Assembly: GCA_021030905.1 (NCBI GenBank)
Contig: JAGFMI010000017.1
Span: 62,001-126,000, forward strand
DNA from: Pyrenula massariospora
Lineage: Eukaryota > Ascomycota > Eurotiomycetes > Pyrenulales > Pyrenulaceae
DNA length: 64,000 nt
Direction: 5' to 3'
Shown piece by piece: positions 56,298 through 64,000 of this stretch. A program made the position numbers and the translations under genes. The notes beneath the pieces are model-generated. The model did no database searches and was not told the DNA's origin. It saw nothing but the letters and a program-made list of their open reading frames with translations. Position 1 is the first letter of the stretch. Every line of letters begins with the position of its first letter.

Positions 56298-57119
56298 TCT
56301 GGCGAGCGAAGAAGGTGTCCGTATGGGAAGTCGACTTCGGGATGCTAAGTTGATGCTTTCGCTGCATAGGGATGATGGCGGAAGAAAGCGAGGGACTTTC
56401 ACTGGAGCACATCAGGATTTTTAGGTAGATACGGTGAGCAATTTAAGCGGTCCATGTCTGCCGTGCAGAAAGAAGACATCGGTGTGGACTGGTTGGAATG
56501 TCTCGCAGTGTTAAATGCTGAACCAGCCCACAAGCGAAATTTTCCCAAGGCTTAAGGACCGATTCGGGTTCATGTGTTCACTCGTCGCTTCCTAATTCTG
56601 TGATGGCATCGCAGTGTCTGAGGAATTTCTTTGTTCCATTGCTCGCGATCCACGGAGACGAGGCCAATAGATGCGAAACATTTGCTAATTTGAGCCAAGT
56701 CGATGATTTCATGTGTCGGACCAAAACAGGATCAGCAACTAGAAGCTTGTCCATAGATTTGGAACTGTATGCCTCCTAATTCTTTCTGTTTGTAGAAGCC
56801 TAGCAATACAATCGTACTTTTCGTCTCATAATTTGAAGCCGTTACAAATCATACCTTTCCCAAATGGACAACTCTGATCTCCCCCTGAAACACACCTCTC
56901 GACCTAAATCGATATAGGCTAGGCAGCGTTTCAGTGCCTCACATATTCCAGCGAATTTGATCAGACGACCCTAGTGGGTTCTTTTCCCGAAAGAATGGGA
57001 GCATTGACGTGCGAGATGATGTTTTTAGCCTTGTAATCTTTGACGCTCTTCCTGGCCGACTAAGAGGGCTTTAAGGCTTTTCTAGTCAAGAGTTTTGGTG
57101 GCAAATATATGGACTCTCC
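56298..57119. other. Intergenic
   Basis: About 820 bp between the Cys-rich gene promoter and the 3' end of the mitochondrial-type gene; nothing seen. Confidence 0.5.
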
Positions 57120-57848
57120 TTAATTGCTTGGTTCTTTTGTCTTATTGTCAGGATTCACCGGCTCATCCGCTTCGCTCATTTCCTCCGGATTTTCCCAACC
57201 AAAAGCCTCTCTAAACTGCGGGAAGAACCAGCCCCGGAACTGAAAATGACGGGCAATTAGAACCGGAGCATATAATGGATTCCAAGCGCACCCGATATCT
57301 GAAGTATTAAAAAGGTGACTTACTTGGTCAAACGGCGTGCCAATTTCCGTGCCATCGTGATCCACCATCTTCAGAAAGAACACCCACCAAAATATTGTCC
57401 CATAAATCAGGACGTTCTGTACGATTTTTGTCCATTTGTTCCACGTAGGCCTAGTCCACTTCAATTTCCCCCGCCTCCTGTAATGCTTTTCCAAACGAAA
57501 TTGCTCTATTCTCGATAGTTTCGAGAAGTCCGGCGGCCACTCCGTTCTAGCTTTGTATGGATTGTCTTGGACTGTGAACGGAGCGACGACATAATTGGGG
57601 TCAACGACATGAGGCCCATATCCAAAGACTGACTTAAATTTTGTCCAGAGAGACCAGGTCGAGGGAGGTGGAGGACGTGGAATGGGTTCGGATGCTCGGC
57701 GGGAAATGTAAGGTCTCGAAATTGCAGAGGGGACGGGATCAGCCTTAGCAGCTCTGAGAAGAGATTGACCATGGAAGCGGCGTTCTTGGGCAAAGTATGG
57801 ACCGAGGCGTCGGGTCAGAGGAGTGTAATGGGAGAAGTGGCCACGCAT
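57120..57848 (-). CDS. Mitochondrial-type single-span membrane protein, uncharacterised
   Basis: About 214 aa in two exons (57324-57848 and 57120-57239) joined over an 84-nt intron (GTAAGT...TTTTCAG) to give GTPFDQ-FRGWFFPQFREAFG. The first 60 residues are basic, with Arg, Ser and Ala but almost no acidic residues (MRGHFSHYTPLTRRLG...), the look of a mitochondrial presequence. The conserved-looking body is YVVAPFTVQDNPYKARTEWP, SRIEQFRLEKHYRRRGKLKW, one membrane span (IVQNVLIYGTIFWWVFFL) and an acidic C-terminal tail. I do not recognise a named family; conserved fungal mitochondrial inner-membrane protein is my best description. It starts 426 bp from the divergent thiolase gene. Confidence 0.7.
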   Translation of the reverse strand: MRGHFSHYTPLTRRLGPYFAQERRFHGQSLLRAAKADPVPSAISRPYISRRASEPIPRPPPPSTWSLWTKFKSVFGYGPHVVDPNYVVAPFTVQDNPYKARTEWPPDFSKLSRIEQFRLEKHYRRRGKLKWTRPTWNKWTKIVQNVLIYGTIFWWVFFLKMVDHDGTEIGTPFDQVSHLFNTSDIGCAWNPLYAPVLIARHFQFRGWFFPQFREAFGWENPEEMSEADEPVNPDNKTKEPSN

Positions 57849-58274
57849 TTCCGATTAATATCACTCGTTGTGGTGACCGCTTGGCGGAAGAAGGCAGCGG
57901 AAAGGCCAAGAAAGGCTATACCTGTTTTATGGGAGTGGACAACATGATCAGAGGAGGATGCGAGGCAGGAATTTCAATTAGTGTGATACCACTGTCAGCA
58001 TGGTCACCAAAAGGTTGGTGTCCATCTGAAAGCTCTCCGCGGCGAAAATTCATTTGGGCTTAACTTAGCGTCCATCATCCCTGGCCCGAGCGTGCCTCGG
58101 CTCAGCCCGCTGTGAGGTCACTGCAGCGCTTGAAGAACTTATTCAAAAGGCTTGGAAGTCGAGCGTAAACCGATGACCCTTTGAAGCTCTACCTTCTCCC
58201 TATAAACTTTCCACCTACTTGAGATCCGTCGTGTGTCACCCAAATACGTCTACACAACCTTTGTACCCCTTAAA
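57849..58274. promoter_or_regulatory. Bidirectional promoter between mitochondrial protein and thiolase
   Basis: 426 bp separating two divergent starts (57848 and 58275). It contains CCTCGG at 58095-58100 and a CT-rich leader before the thiolase ATG. Confidence 0.6.
58095..58100 (+). promoter_or_regulatory. FarA/FarB-type fatty-acid response motif CCTCGG
   Basis: CCTCGG (its complement is CCGAGG) is the core bound by the Zn2Cys6 activators FarA/FarB, which induce beta-oxidation genes in Aspergillus. It lies 175 bp upstream of the thiolase ATG. A six-base match is weak alone, but placement before a peroxisomal beta-oxidation gene makes it credible. Confidence 0.45.
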
Positions 58275-59607
58275 ATGGCCGGTAAGCTCTCTATCATGAC
58301 ACTGTTGCCCAAGCCATCGCTGACATGTGATACACCTAGCCCGACAACGCCTCTCCCAAATGACCTCCCACCTCCGCTCCTCAGAAGCCGACCTTGACCC
58401 TAAGTCCAGAACTCCCACGTCGATCCTCAACAAATCTCCTGAAGACATAGTTGTGACCTGCGCCCTCCGCACACCGTTCACCAAAGGCAGGAAAGGCCCG
58501 CTGAAGGACACCGCCGCTGCCGACCTCCTTGCCCACACCTTCAAATCTGTCATCTCACGCTCCAAGATCGATCCTAACCTCGTCGAAGACATCGCCGTTG
58601 GAAACGTGCTCGCAGCTGGCGCGGGCGCAACAGAATATCGCGCCGCAGCCCTTGTAGCAGGCTTCCCTGAAACCACCGCTGTCAAAGCCCTGAACAGGCA
58701 ATGCAGCTCCGGCCTACAAGCATGTGCCGACATCGCCAATGCCATCCGTGCAGGCATGATAGACATCGGCATTGGCGCGGGTGTTGAAAGCATGTCCAAA
58801 CAATATGGTCCAGGTGCCGTCACCGAATTCTCAGACCTCCTGGAAAATCACATGGAAGCCGCCAACTGCAAAGTCCCCATGGGCGTCCTCTCCGAGGACA
58901 TGGCCAAAGACCGGAAGATCTCTCGCGCCGACCAAGACGCCTTCGCCGCATCCTCATACCAAAAAGCCCTCGCCGCGCAGCAACAAGGCCTCTTCGACGA
59001 AGAAATAACCCCAATAACAGTAACCTACACCGACCCGAAGACCTCGGAAGAAAAAACCGTCACCGTCAAAGCCGACGACGGCACCCGCCCGGGTATAACC
59101 GCCGAATCCCTCTCCAAGATCCCCGCCGCCTTCGCCGAGGGCGGCTCCATCCACGCGGGCAACGCCTCGCAAGTCACCGACGGCGCCGCGGCGGTCCTGC
59201 TCATGAAGCGCTCCACCGCGGCGCGCCTGGGGCAGCCCATCCTCGGCAAGTTCGTCAGCTCGTCTATCGTCGGCGTGCCCCCCCTGCTGATGGGCATCGG
59301 CCCGTGGAAGGCCATCCCCGTCGCGCTCCAGAAGGCGGGCATATCGACGGAGGACGTGGATGTCTTCGAGATCAACGAGGCGTTCGCGAGCCAGTGTCTG
59401 TGGTGTGTGAACGAGCTGGGCATTCCGATGGAGAAGGTCAATCCGAAGGGGGGCGCGATCGCGTTTGGGCACCCGCTGGGGTGTACGGGGGCGAGGCAGG
59501 TGGGGACGCTGTTGAGTGAGCTGAGGAGGACGGGGAAGAAGGTCGGGGTGACGAGTATGTGTGTGGGGACCGGGATGGGGATGGCGGCTGTGTGGGTTGC
59601 GGAGTAG
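58275..59607 (+). CDS. POT1: Peroxisomal 3-ketoacyl-CoA thiolase
   Basis: Last enzyme of peroxisomal beta-oxidation: cleaves 3-ketoacyl-CoA with CoA to acetyl-CoA and a shortened acyl-CoA. Exon 1 is only seven bases (58275-58281, ATG GCC G), then a 58-nt intron (58282-58339, GTAAGC...CTAG), then exon 2 58340-59607; about 424 aa. The N-terminus MAARQRLSQMTSHL holds a perfect PTS2 signal (RLSQMTSHL, residues 6-14). Catalytic residues: Cys124 in LNRQCSSGLQA, His380 in AFGHPLGCTGARQ and Cys410 in CVGTGMGMAAVW. VEDIAVGNVLAAGAGATEYR and ESMSKQYGPGAVTEF are also family blocks. Codon use is strongly C-ending, as expected for a well expressed gene. Antisense frames over 58820-59736 are shadows. Confidence 0.96.
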
Positions 59608-60464
59608 GGAGGGGATGACAGGGGATGTAGAATGAATTTGGGATTTGTATGAATGCATAGACGTGGTGTTTAAGCGGGCATCACGAAAACTATACAAAGA
59701 CTCTAGCAATTTTCCTGCGTGAGGAAATCCTATCATAGCATTGTCATACCACTATACTCTGATGCTAGAAAGAACACTCCCTTACCAGCGTAATCGGGCA
59801 TCGAGCAATTAGGACAAGGAATCACTTTTAGCTAAAGTCTTAACCGACGAGAACAAGCGATCCGGAGGATATAACCTTGCTTTATGCCGATCGCAAATTT
59901 TGAGGCAGTCAATATCTAACAGACAGGCAAGAGGCAGGATAGGAATGAGTCGCTTAGTAATAGACACGGTGTGATTTACCGCAACCAACTGTGCCAAAAG
60001 AATAAAATTCAGGTACCAGCGGATCAGTACATGTCAACATCTCAAGCACCATGAAGATCGGGAACTCATTCTCGTCAAGAATTTTGTTTTCGCTTTTGGG
60101 GTGTCTATTATAGATATTTGTCCGTCGCACAATCCAGTGTACGCTAGCAGCCAGAAAAGGATCCTTCATCATCAAAATCATCATATCACAAACGTGCACG
60201 GTACCGCCATTGGTCGAATTTTAATCATCACAGCTCAACGCCCTCCAGTCTCCTTGCCACGGAGAGCCGGCGTTTTGGAGACAAGGAGGCAACGCACAGG
60301 ATTTTCGCTCGCTGAGGGAGCGCAAGTGTGTTAGCATTGTAGAGCGAGCAAGCGGGGGCGAGCGGGACGTCGTGGTAGACTTACTCATCGGGTTAAGCCG
60401 TTCCCACCCTCGTATATCCGTATAGTGTATCAATTCTGTGGGCGCTTTTGGTCGGGAATGTCTT
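59608..60464. other. Intergenic downstream of thiolase
   Basis: About 860 bp; minus frames of 60-125 codons here carry no recognisable motif. Confidence 0.45.
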
Positions 60465-60953
60465 TCAGCACGCGTACTCTCCGAAGTGCTCAGGGCCGTC
60501 GTCGGCACAGAGGAATGGTGATGATGTAGTTGAGAAGTCGGGGCGGCGCGTTTTTCGTGCTCGAGGAAGGACCTTCTCCTTGACGAGGCGAGCAAGCTCG
60601 GCTTTGGTGGCTGACTTTGGATACTGGATCTTGAACTGGTCGAGCTTCTTGCGTAAAGTGATCTCAGGAAGGAATGTATAGTCGAGGTTAGGGTTGTCGA
60701 GGATGGGGTCTCCGTATATGATCGGAGACCTTTTGGCAGAGGCAGGGGAGCGAGGAGTCTTCCATGGGATTAGGGTAGAGTCGCAAGAGGTGAGACTCCG
60801 GGTCGGGGAAGATGTTGCAGAGTCCTGAGCTGAAATAGATGGGCTAAAGATTTGTGTCGTTGGAGAAGTCGAAGATTCTTCACTTGAGGTAGAGGCGAAA
60901 GATGCTCGAGTGGTATCAGAGGTGGCTGTAGACCTTCGAGACGTGGTAGACAT
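60465..60953 (-). CDS. Small Ser/Thr-rich protein with SAP-like helix
   Basis: 162 aa from the ATG at 60953 (MSTTSRRSTATSDTTR), intronless. The first 80 residues are Ser/Thr-rich and disordered. A structured stretch follows: PIIYGDPILDNPNLDYTFLP, then LRKKLDQFKIQYPKSATKAE and LARLVKEKV. The latter has the spacing of a SAP/LEM-type two-helix DNA-binding motif (leucine..G/P..K..L). The tail is basic. I do not recognise a named protein. It could be a nuclear DNA-binding factor, or a partial gene whose upstream exon lies in the 60916-61257 frame (MGNGRWDTTKLHFPP), for which I see no splice support. Confidence 0.5.
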   Translation of the reverse strand: MSTTSRRSTATSDTTRASFASTSSEESSTSPTTQIFSPSISAQDSATSSPTRSLTSCDSTLIPWKTPRSPASAKRSPIIYGDPILDNPNLDYTFLPEITLRKKLDQFKIQYPKSATKAELARLVKEKVLPRARKTRRPDFSTTSSPFLCADDGPEHFGEYAC

Positions 60954-61455
60954 TATGTTCCAAGGGTTTCAGATAATTTCGGATCATGGAAAGAAGGAGA
61001 AGCGCCTCTACGAAGTCACGCCGCGATCCTCTTGGCTGTCGATGACGAGTCTTAGATGTCGATACAAGGTAGATGACGACGACGGAAACAAGGTCCGGGG
61101 GAGGTGAAGCTGGAAGAAAAGCGTCGAATGCGGTCGGTCCCACCCGAGGGTGATGAGAGGAAGGTGCTAATGATGTGATGGCGGTGAAGAAGGTCTTCTC
61201 AGCCGGTGTTGAAGGCGGAAAGTGCAATTTCGTGGTGTCCCAGCGGCCGTTTCCCATTTAGACACTCTGGCATGCCTGCGAGTGGCTGCCAGCTTGACAA
61301 GCGGACTCCAAGATTTCGAAAGAGACAGAAGTCGCTTTTGAGACGGGAAAAGGAAATCTGCATGTCGTACCCTCGGGAAGGTCCCCCCCGGCGCTAAAAC
61401 CTGCGAATAATCAAGTTTTCTTCAGCATGGCCTGAGTCGATTGGCTTTGCCTCAT
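60954..61455. other. Intergenic
   Basis: 500 bp between the SAP-like gene's start and the 3' end of RIB3; nothing certain. A 113-codon minus frame (60916-61257) is open but unsupported. Confidence 0.4.
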
Positions 61456-62334
61456 TCAATGTTTGAAGCCGTTGGTTTGTTGCCCCTGCAAGAAGCCTTC
61501 CGTTGCTTCGACATATTTCACAAGGTCCTCAATCGTGCAGACCTTTAAGCCCCATCTACGTCCAAACGTCAGGCATCCATCCCGTCTCATCATCCCAGCA
61601 TTCTGGATCTCGGGAAGCGGACTCTCTGCGTCACCAACAACATCTTCTCCGTCTTCAACCAGCTCGCATATCACGCCCACGTTGCTCTTCTTCTTAGATA
61701 GTTTACAAAACTCGACGGCAGCTTCGGTATGGCCCTTCCGATCACGAATGCCTCCATTTCGAGCGATCAAGGGGAAGACATGACCTGGTCGGCGGAAAGA
61801 TGAGGCTGTCGCTTTCGACGAAGCAAGCGTACAGCATGTCAATGCACGGTCATGTGCAGATATGCCGGTCGACACAGATGGATCTGAGCAGTCGATCGAG
61901 ATGGTGTATGCGGTACGATTCGGATCGGTTGATTGGGAGGCGGGTATCATCAACGGAAGATCGAGAGTGTCTGAGAGACTGGAAGGCAAAGGTGTACAAA
62001 TCAGGCCGCTTCATTGATCAAGGATAAGAACGTTAGAGATTTCAGGCCACGACCATGAAGGAATTCGTCGTTCAGACGGCTGAAAAAGGGAGGGTGAATA
62101 CCTCGTGTGCCGAACCATGAAAGCCATCTTCTCGGGTGTCATGTCCTCGGCCGCGATGATGAGATCCCCTTCATTTTCTCGAGCCTCCGAGTCAAGTACA
62201 ACAATAAACTCCCCGTTTGCTGCCAGGCTTATGGTTAGAATTAGACAAAAAGAAGAGAGCTTGGTCTTACCAAATGCATCAATAACGTCCTTGATAGGAT
62301 CGAACGCCAGCGGCGAAGCACTCCTCGCGGGCAT
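61456..62334 (-). CDS. RIB3: 3,4-dihydroxy-2-butanone-4-phosphate synthase
   Basis: Converts ribulose 5-phosphate to 3,4-dihydroxy-2-butanone 4-phosphate plus formate in riboflavin synthesis. Three exons (62271-62334, 62102-62219 and 61456-62008), with introns of 51 nt (62220-62270) and 93 nt (62009-62101); about 244 aa. The Mg2+-binding acidic motif is [19 protein letters not shown]. Further blocks are [17 protein letters not shown] across intron 2, [50 protein letters not shown] and a final [11 protein letters not shown]. In the second block the usual conserved VD.....TGISA pattern is kept. The two introns are needed to keep frame with these blocks, and the size fits monofunctional fungal Rib3 (about 210-245 aa). 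The start [20 protein letters not shown] is the first ATG. Confidence 0.94.
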
Positions 62335-63414
62335 CTAGGAGACTTTTCTCTAAAAAAAGGAAGGGGGAGAGAACGAAGGCTTAAAAGTCCAAGAACCTCG
62401 GTGACACAGTAATTTCTACAGCTGCAAAGCAAAAGGTCTAACAAAATACCAAGATCGAAAGGAAAATAGCACCAAAACCAAGAAGTCCAACAGAAGGGTA
62501 TACGGTTTCGGATATTCTTTTTAAACTCCCGAGACTTCGTATAGCATTCACCAGGCGGTCTACATGAAAATTCATTTGCCTCTATGAATGCTCTCGGGAA
62601 TTTGTCAGGAGGTGAGAAAATGTCTAAGCAAGAGAAAGCGGAGTGTTCCGCACAGGGGTTCCGGCGCCGAAAAGGAGGGAGAATGTGACAGCGGCGAGAG
62701 CGGCTCCGGGCCACGCCGGACCTCGGAAAAACGTCATCGTGGCTGCATTACCGACCAAACTTCTGCTTTTTCTCCACAACTCTTTATATCATCTCGACCA
62801 TGCTGACCAAAGAATCGAAAGCCATACCTCATGCGATGGGAGCAAAAAGAGGAGGGTCGGTTAACAGCAATGCAGCGGATAACTGCGAGATGTCAATCGG
62901 TGGAGGGATTTAGCAGGGTCGCAGCAAATGGGGGGCTGGGCCCGCTCCCGCTCCCCACTACAATGCACCTCCTCCTCTTGACAAAGACCGGAACATGCAT
63001 CGACTAGACCGAGCACAGTACAGCGAAATGCTGGAGATCGGCACCCGGATGCCACTAATTGCGAGATATCGCCATCACAGCGATCCTGAAGAGATCCTCT
63101 TCAGACGTCCACGCGGTGCAGAGACTGTTGAGACCTTCAACTCCTTCATCGAAGCACCTTCCCAGAGTCTTTCTGCCAAGCATCCGGTCGCCCTTGCCGT
63201 TACATCGACCAGATTAATGACCTTAGTAAGGCAGGTGCTCGTCGTCAACTAATTTTCCGGCCTGACTACTATTACTGCAAATTTTGAGCGACTACAGCCA
63301 AAAACAATCCCTCATCGCCGTGTCGGTCACCCTCCAAACCGTTTCCCCTTGCGTTCAGTCCCGCTATTCAAAGGAGCCAATTGTCAACACCACCGTGGAC
63401 CATATGGACTGGCA
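62335..63414. other. Divergent promoter region between RIB3 and MFS gene
   Basis: 1.08 kb with no supported gene. A plus frame of 85 codons (62995-63252) starts with ATG but has no recognised motif. Confidence 0.45.
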
Positions 63415-64000
63415 ATGAGCGTTCCTAACGAATCAACCTCATTGCTTGGCGCTGGATTACGCTCCAATCATCATGGCACTGGGCCATCTTCAGTCAATGC
63501 AGATGAAGCCTCGACGCAGTATGACAGTGAAGAAGAAACGGCCGAAAGAGGACGCCTAGATGTCCTCATCACACGCTTTGGTTCTCCCGCAGAGAATATG
63601 GGACTTAGTGGTGGCGGTGGAATTTATGGCTCTTCTTTGCTGTCTCACAAAGCGTCGATGACCTTTAGTGATGTTGCTGTAAGCCGTGTCAATAGTCGAT
63701 CTAGCTCTCTAAGACGCAGATCAAGCCTCCAGTCTTTAGAAGCAAGTGCTGTTTCCTCGAGACCTAGCCGCACAATGCCCAGTTCCTTAGGTCTCGCTAA
63801 GAAACCAAGCAGGGTGGAAGGCGCTCAGGACGCTTCTCCAATTCAGGAGGAAGACGAGAACGATGTAGAGACTGCGCAGACAGAGAAGCCACCGAAATAC
63901 AAGTACGGAGTCAGCGAAGGCAGATTTTGGGCTATTTTCTTCACCATTTTGATTGTCTGGCTGGTATGTGGACGGCCAACGCTTGATGAAAGCCGTCACT
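63415..64000 (+). CDS. MFS transporter, DHA2-type, first exon only (partial)
   Basis: First exon of a vacuolar or plasma-membrane MFS exporter running off the right edge. From the ATG at 63415, 183 codons are open to TGG CTG at 63963, where a GTATGT donor begins. A long acidic, Ser-rich cytoplasmic N-terminus (SSLRRRSSLQSLEASAVSSR, EEDENDVETAQTEKPPKYKY) is followed by KYGVSEGRFWAIFFTILIVW, the characteristic start of TM1 in fungal vacuolar basic amino acid (Vba) and multidrug DHA2 transporters. RRRSS and SSRPSR resemble phosphorylation sites. The remainder, including all but part of TM1, is outside the window, so subfamily is a best guess. Confidence 0.7.
   Translation, partial: MSVPNESTSLLGAGLRSNHHGTGPSSVNADEASTQYDSEEETAERGRLDVLITRFGSPAENMGLSGGGGIYGSSLLSHKASMTFSDVAVSRVNSRSSSLRRRSSLQSLEASAVSSRPSRTMPSSLGLAKKPSRVEGAQDASPIQEEDENDVETAQTEKPPKYKYGVSEGRFWAIFFTILIVWLVCGRPTLDESRH

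Noticed and set aside
58954-59736. Long minus frames opposite thiolase
   Set aside because: They lie over strongly C-ending thiolase codons and read as Arg/His/Pro-rich noise.
1-64000. tRNA genes and CRISPR arrays
   Set aside because: Looked for T-loop consensus and regularly spaced repeats by eye; none convincing.

Overview
The window looks like nuclear DNA from a filamentous ascomycete (Pezizomycotina). The reasons are genes split by many short introns (about 45-135 nt, GTRNGT donors, CTRAC/CTAAC-like branch sites), monocistronic genes on both strands separated by 0.3-5 kb, and typical fungal families: Bms1, Cln3/Btn1, Rxt3, RTA1-like, a HeLo-like/STAND N-terminal protein, PL4 and GH79 plant-polysaccharide enzymes, a Dal5/Liz1-type transporter, Nramp, peroxisomal thiolase and Rib3. 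I cannot name the species.

Layout. 1-2.8 kb: the ribosome-biogenesis GTPase Bms1 (minus, 3' end outside the window). 2.8-9.6 kb: gene-poor, with two TATA/CT-rich promoter-like stretches, one small orphan two-exon gene (6619-7219) and a decayed kinase-like fragment (8365-8780). 9.6-21 kb: a DUF1989 protein and a secreted rhamnogalacturonan lyase (convergent), the vacuolar protein Cln3/Btn1, the Rpd3L subunit Rxt3 and an RTA1-like membrane protein. 21-27 kb: a coding-like relic, then a large HeLo-like N-domain/ankyrin protein. 27.5-30 kb: the house-cleaning ITPase Ham1 and a HAD phosphatase.

30.9-37.3 kb: a TauD/TfdA-type dioxygenase, an unknown and possibly broken gene, a Dal5/Liz1-family transporter and a flavin monooxygenase. 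Together they could form a small scavenging cluster for sulfonates or another oxidisable acid. 37.6-42.4 kb: a GPI-anchored GH79 glucuronidase-like enzyme and an Nramp metal transporter. 43.3-49.2 kb: two low-complexity orphan genes with internal repeats and an MFS drug/amine transporter gene with one clear frameshift.

49.2-55.6 kb: a long gene desert ending in a 466-bp TA-flanked inverted-repeat element (54471-54936). 55.6-64 kb: a secreted Cys-rich protein, a mitochondrial-type membrane protein divergent from peroxisomal 3-ketoacyl-CoA thiolase (PTS2 signal, FarA/B-type CCTCGG upstream), a small SAP-like protein, riboflavin enzyme Rib3, and the first exon of a DHA2-type MFS transporter running off the right edge.

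Most genes are independent housekeeping or degradative functions. I saw no tRNA, rRNA or CRISPR. Function calls come from remembered family motifs, not from database searches. Intron boundaries were placed by reading splice signals and keeping the frame.
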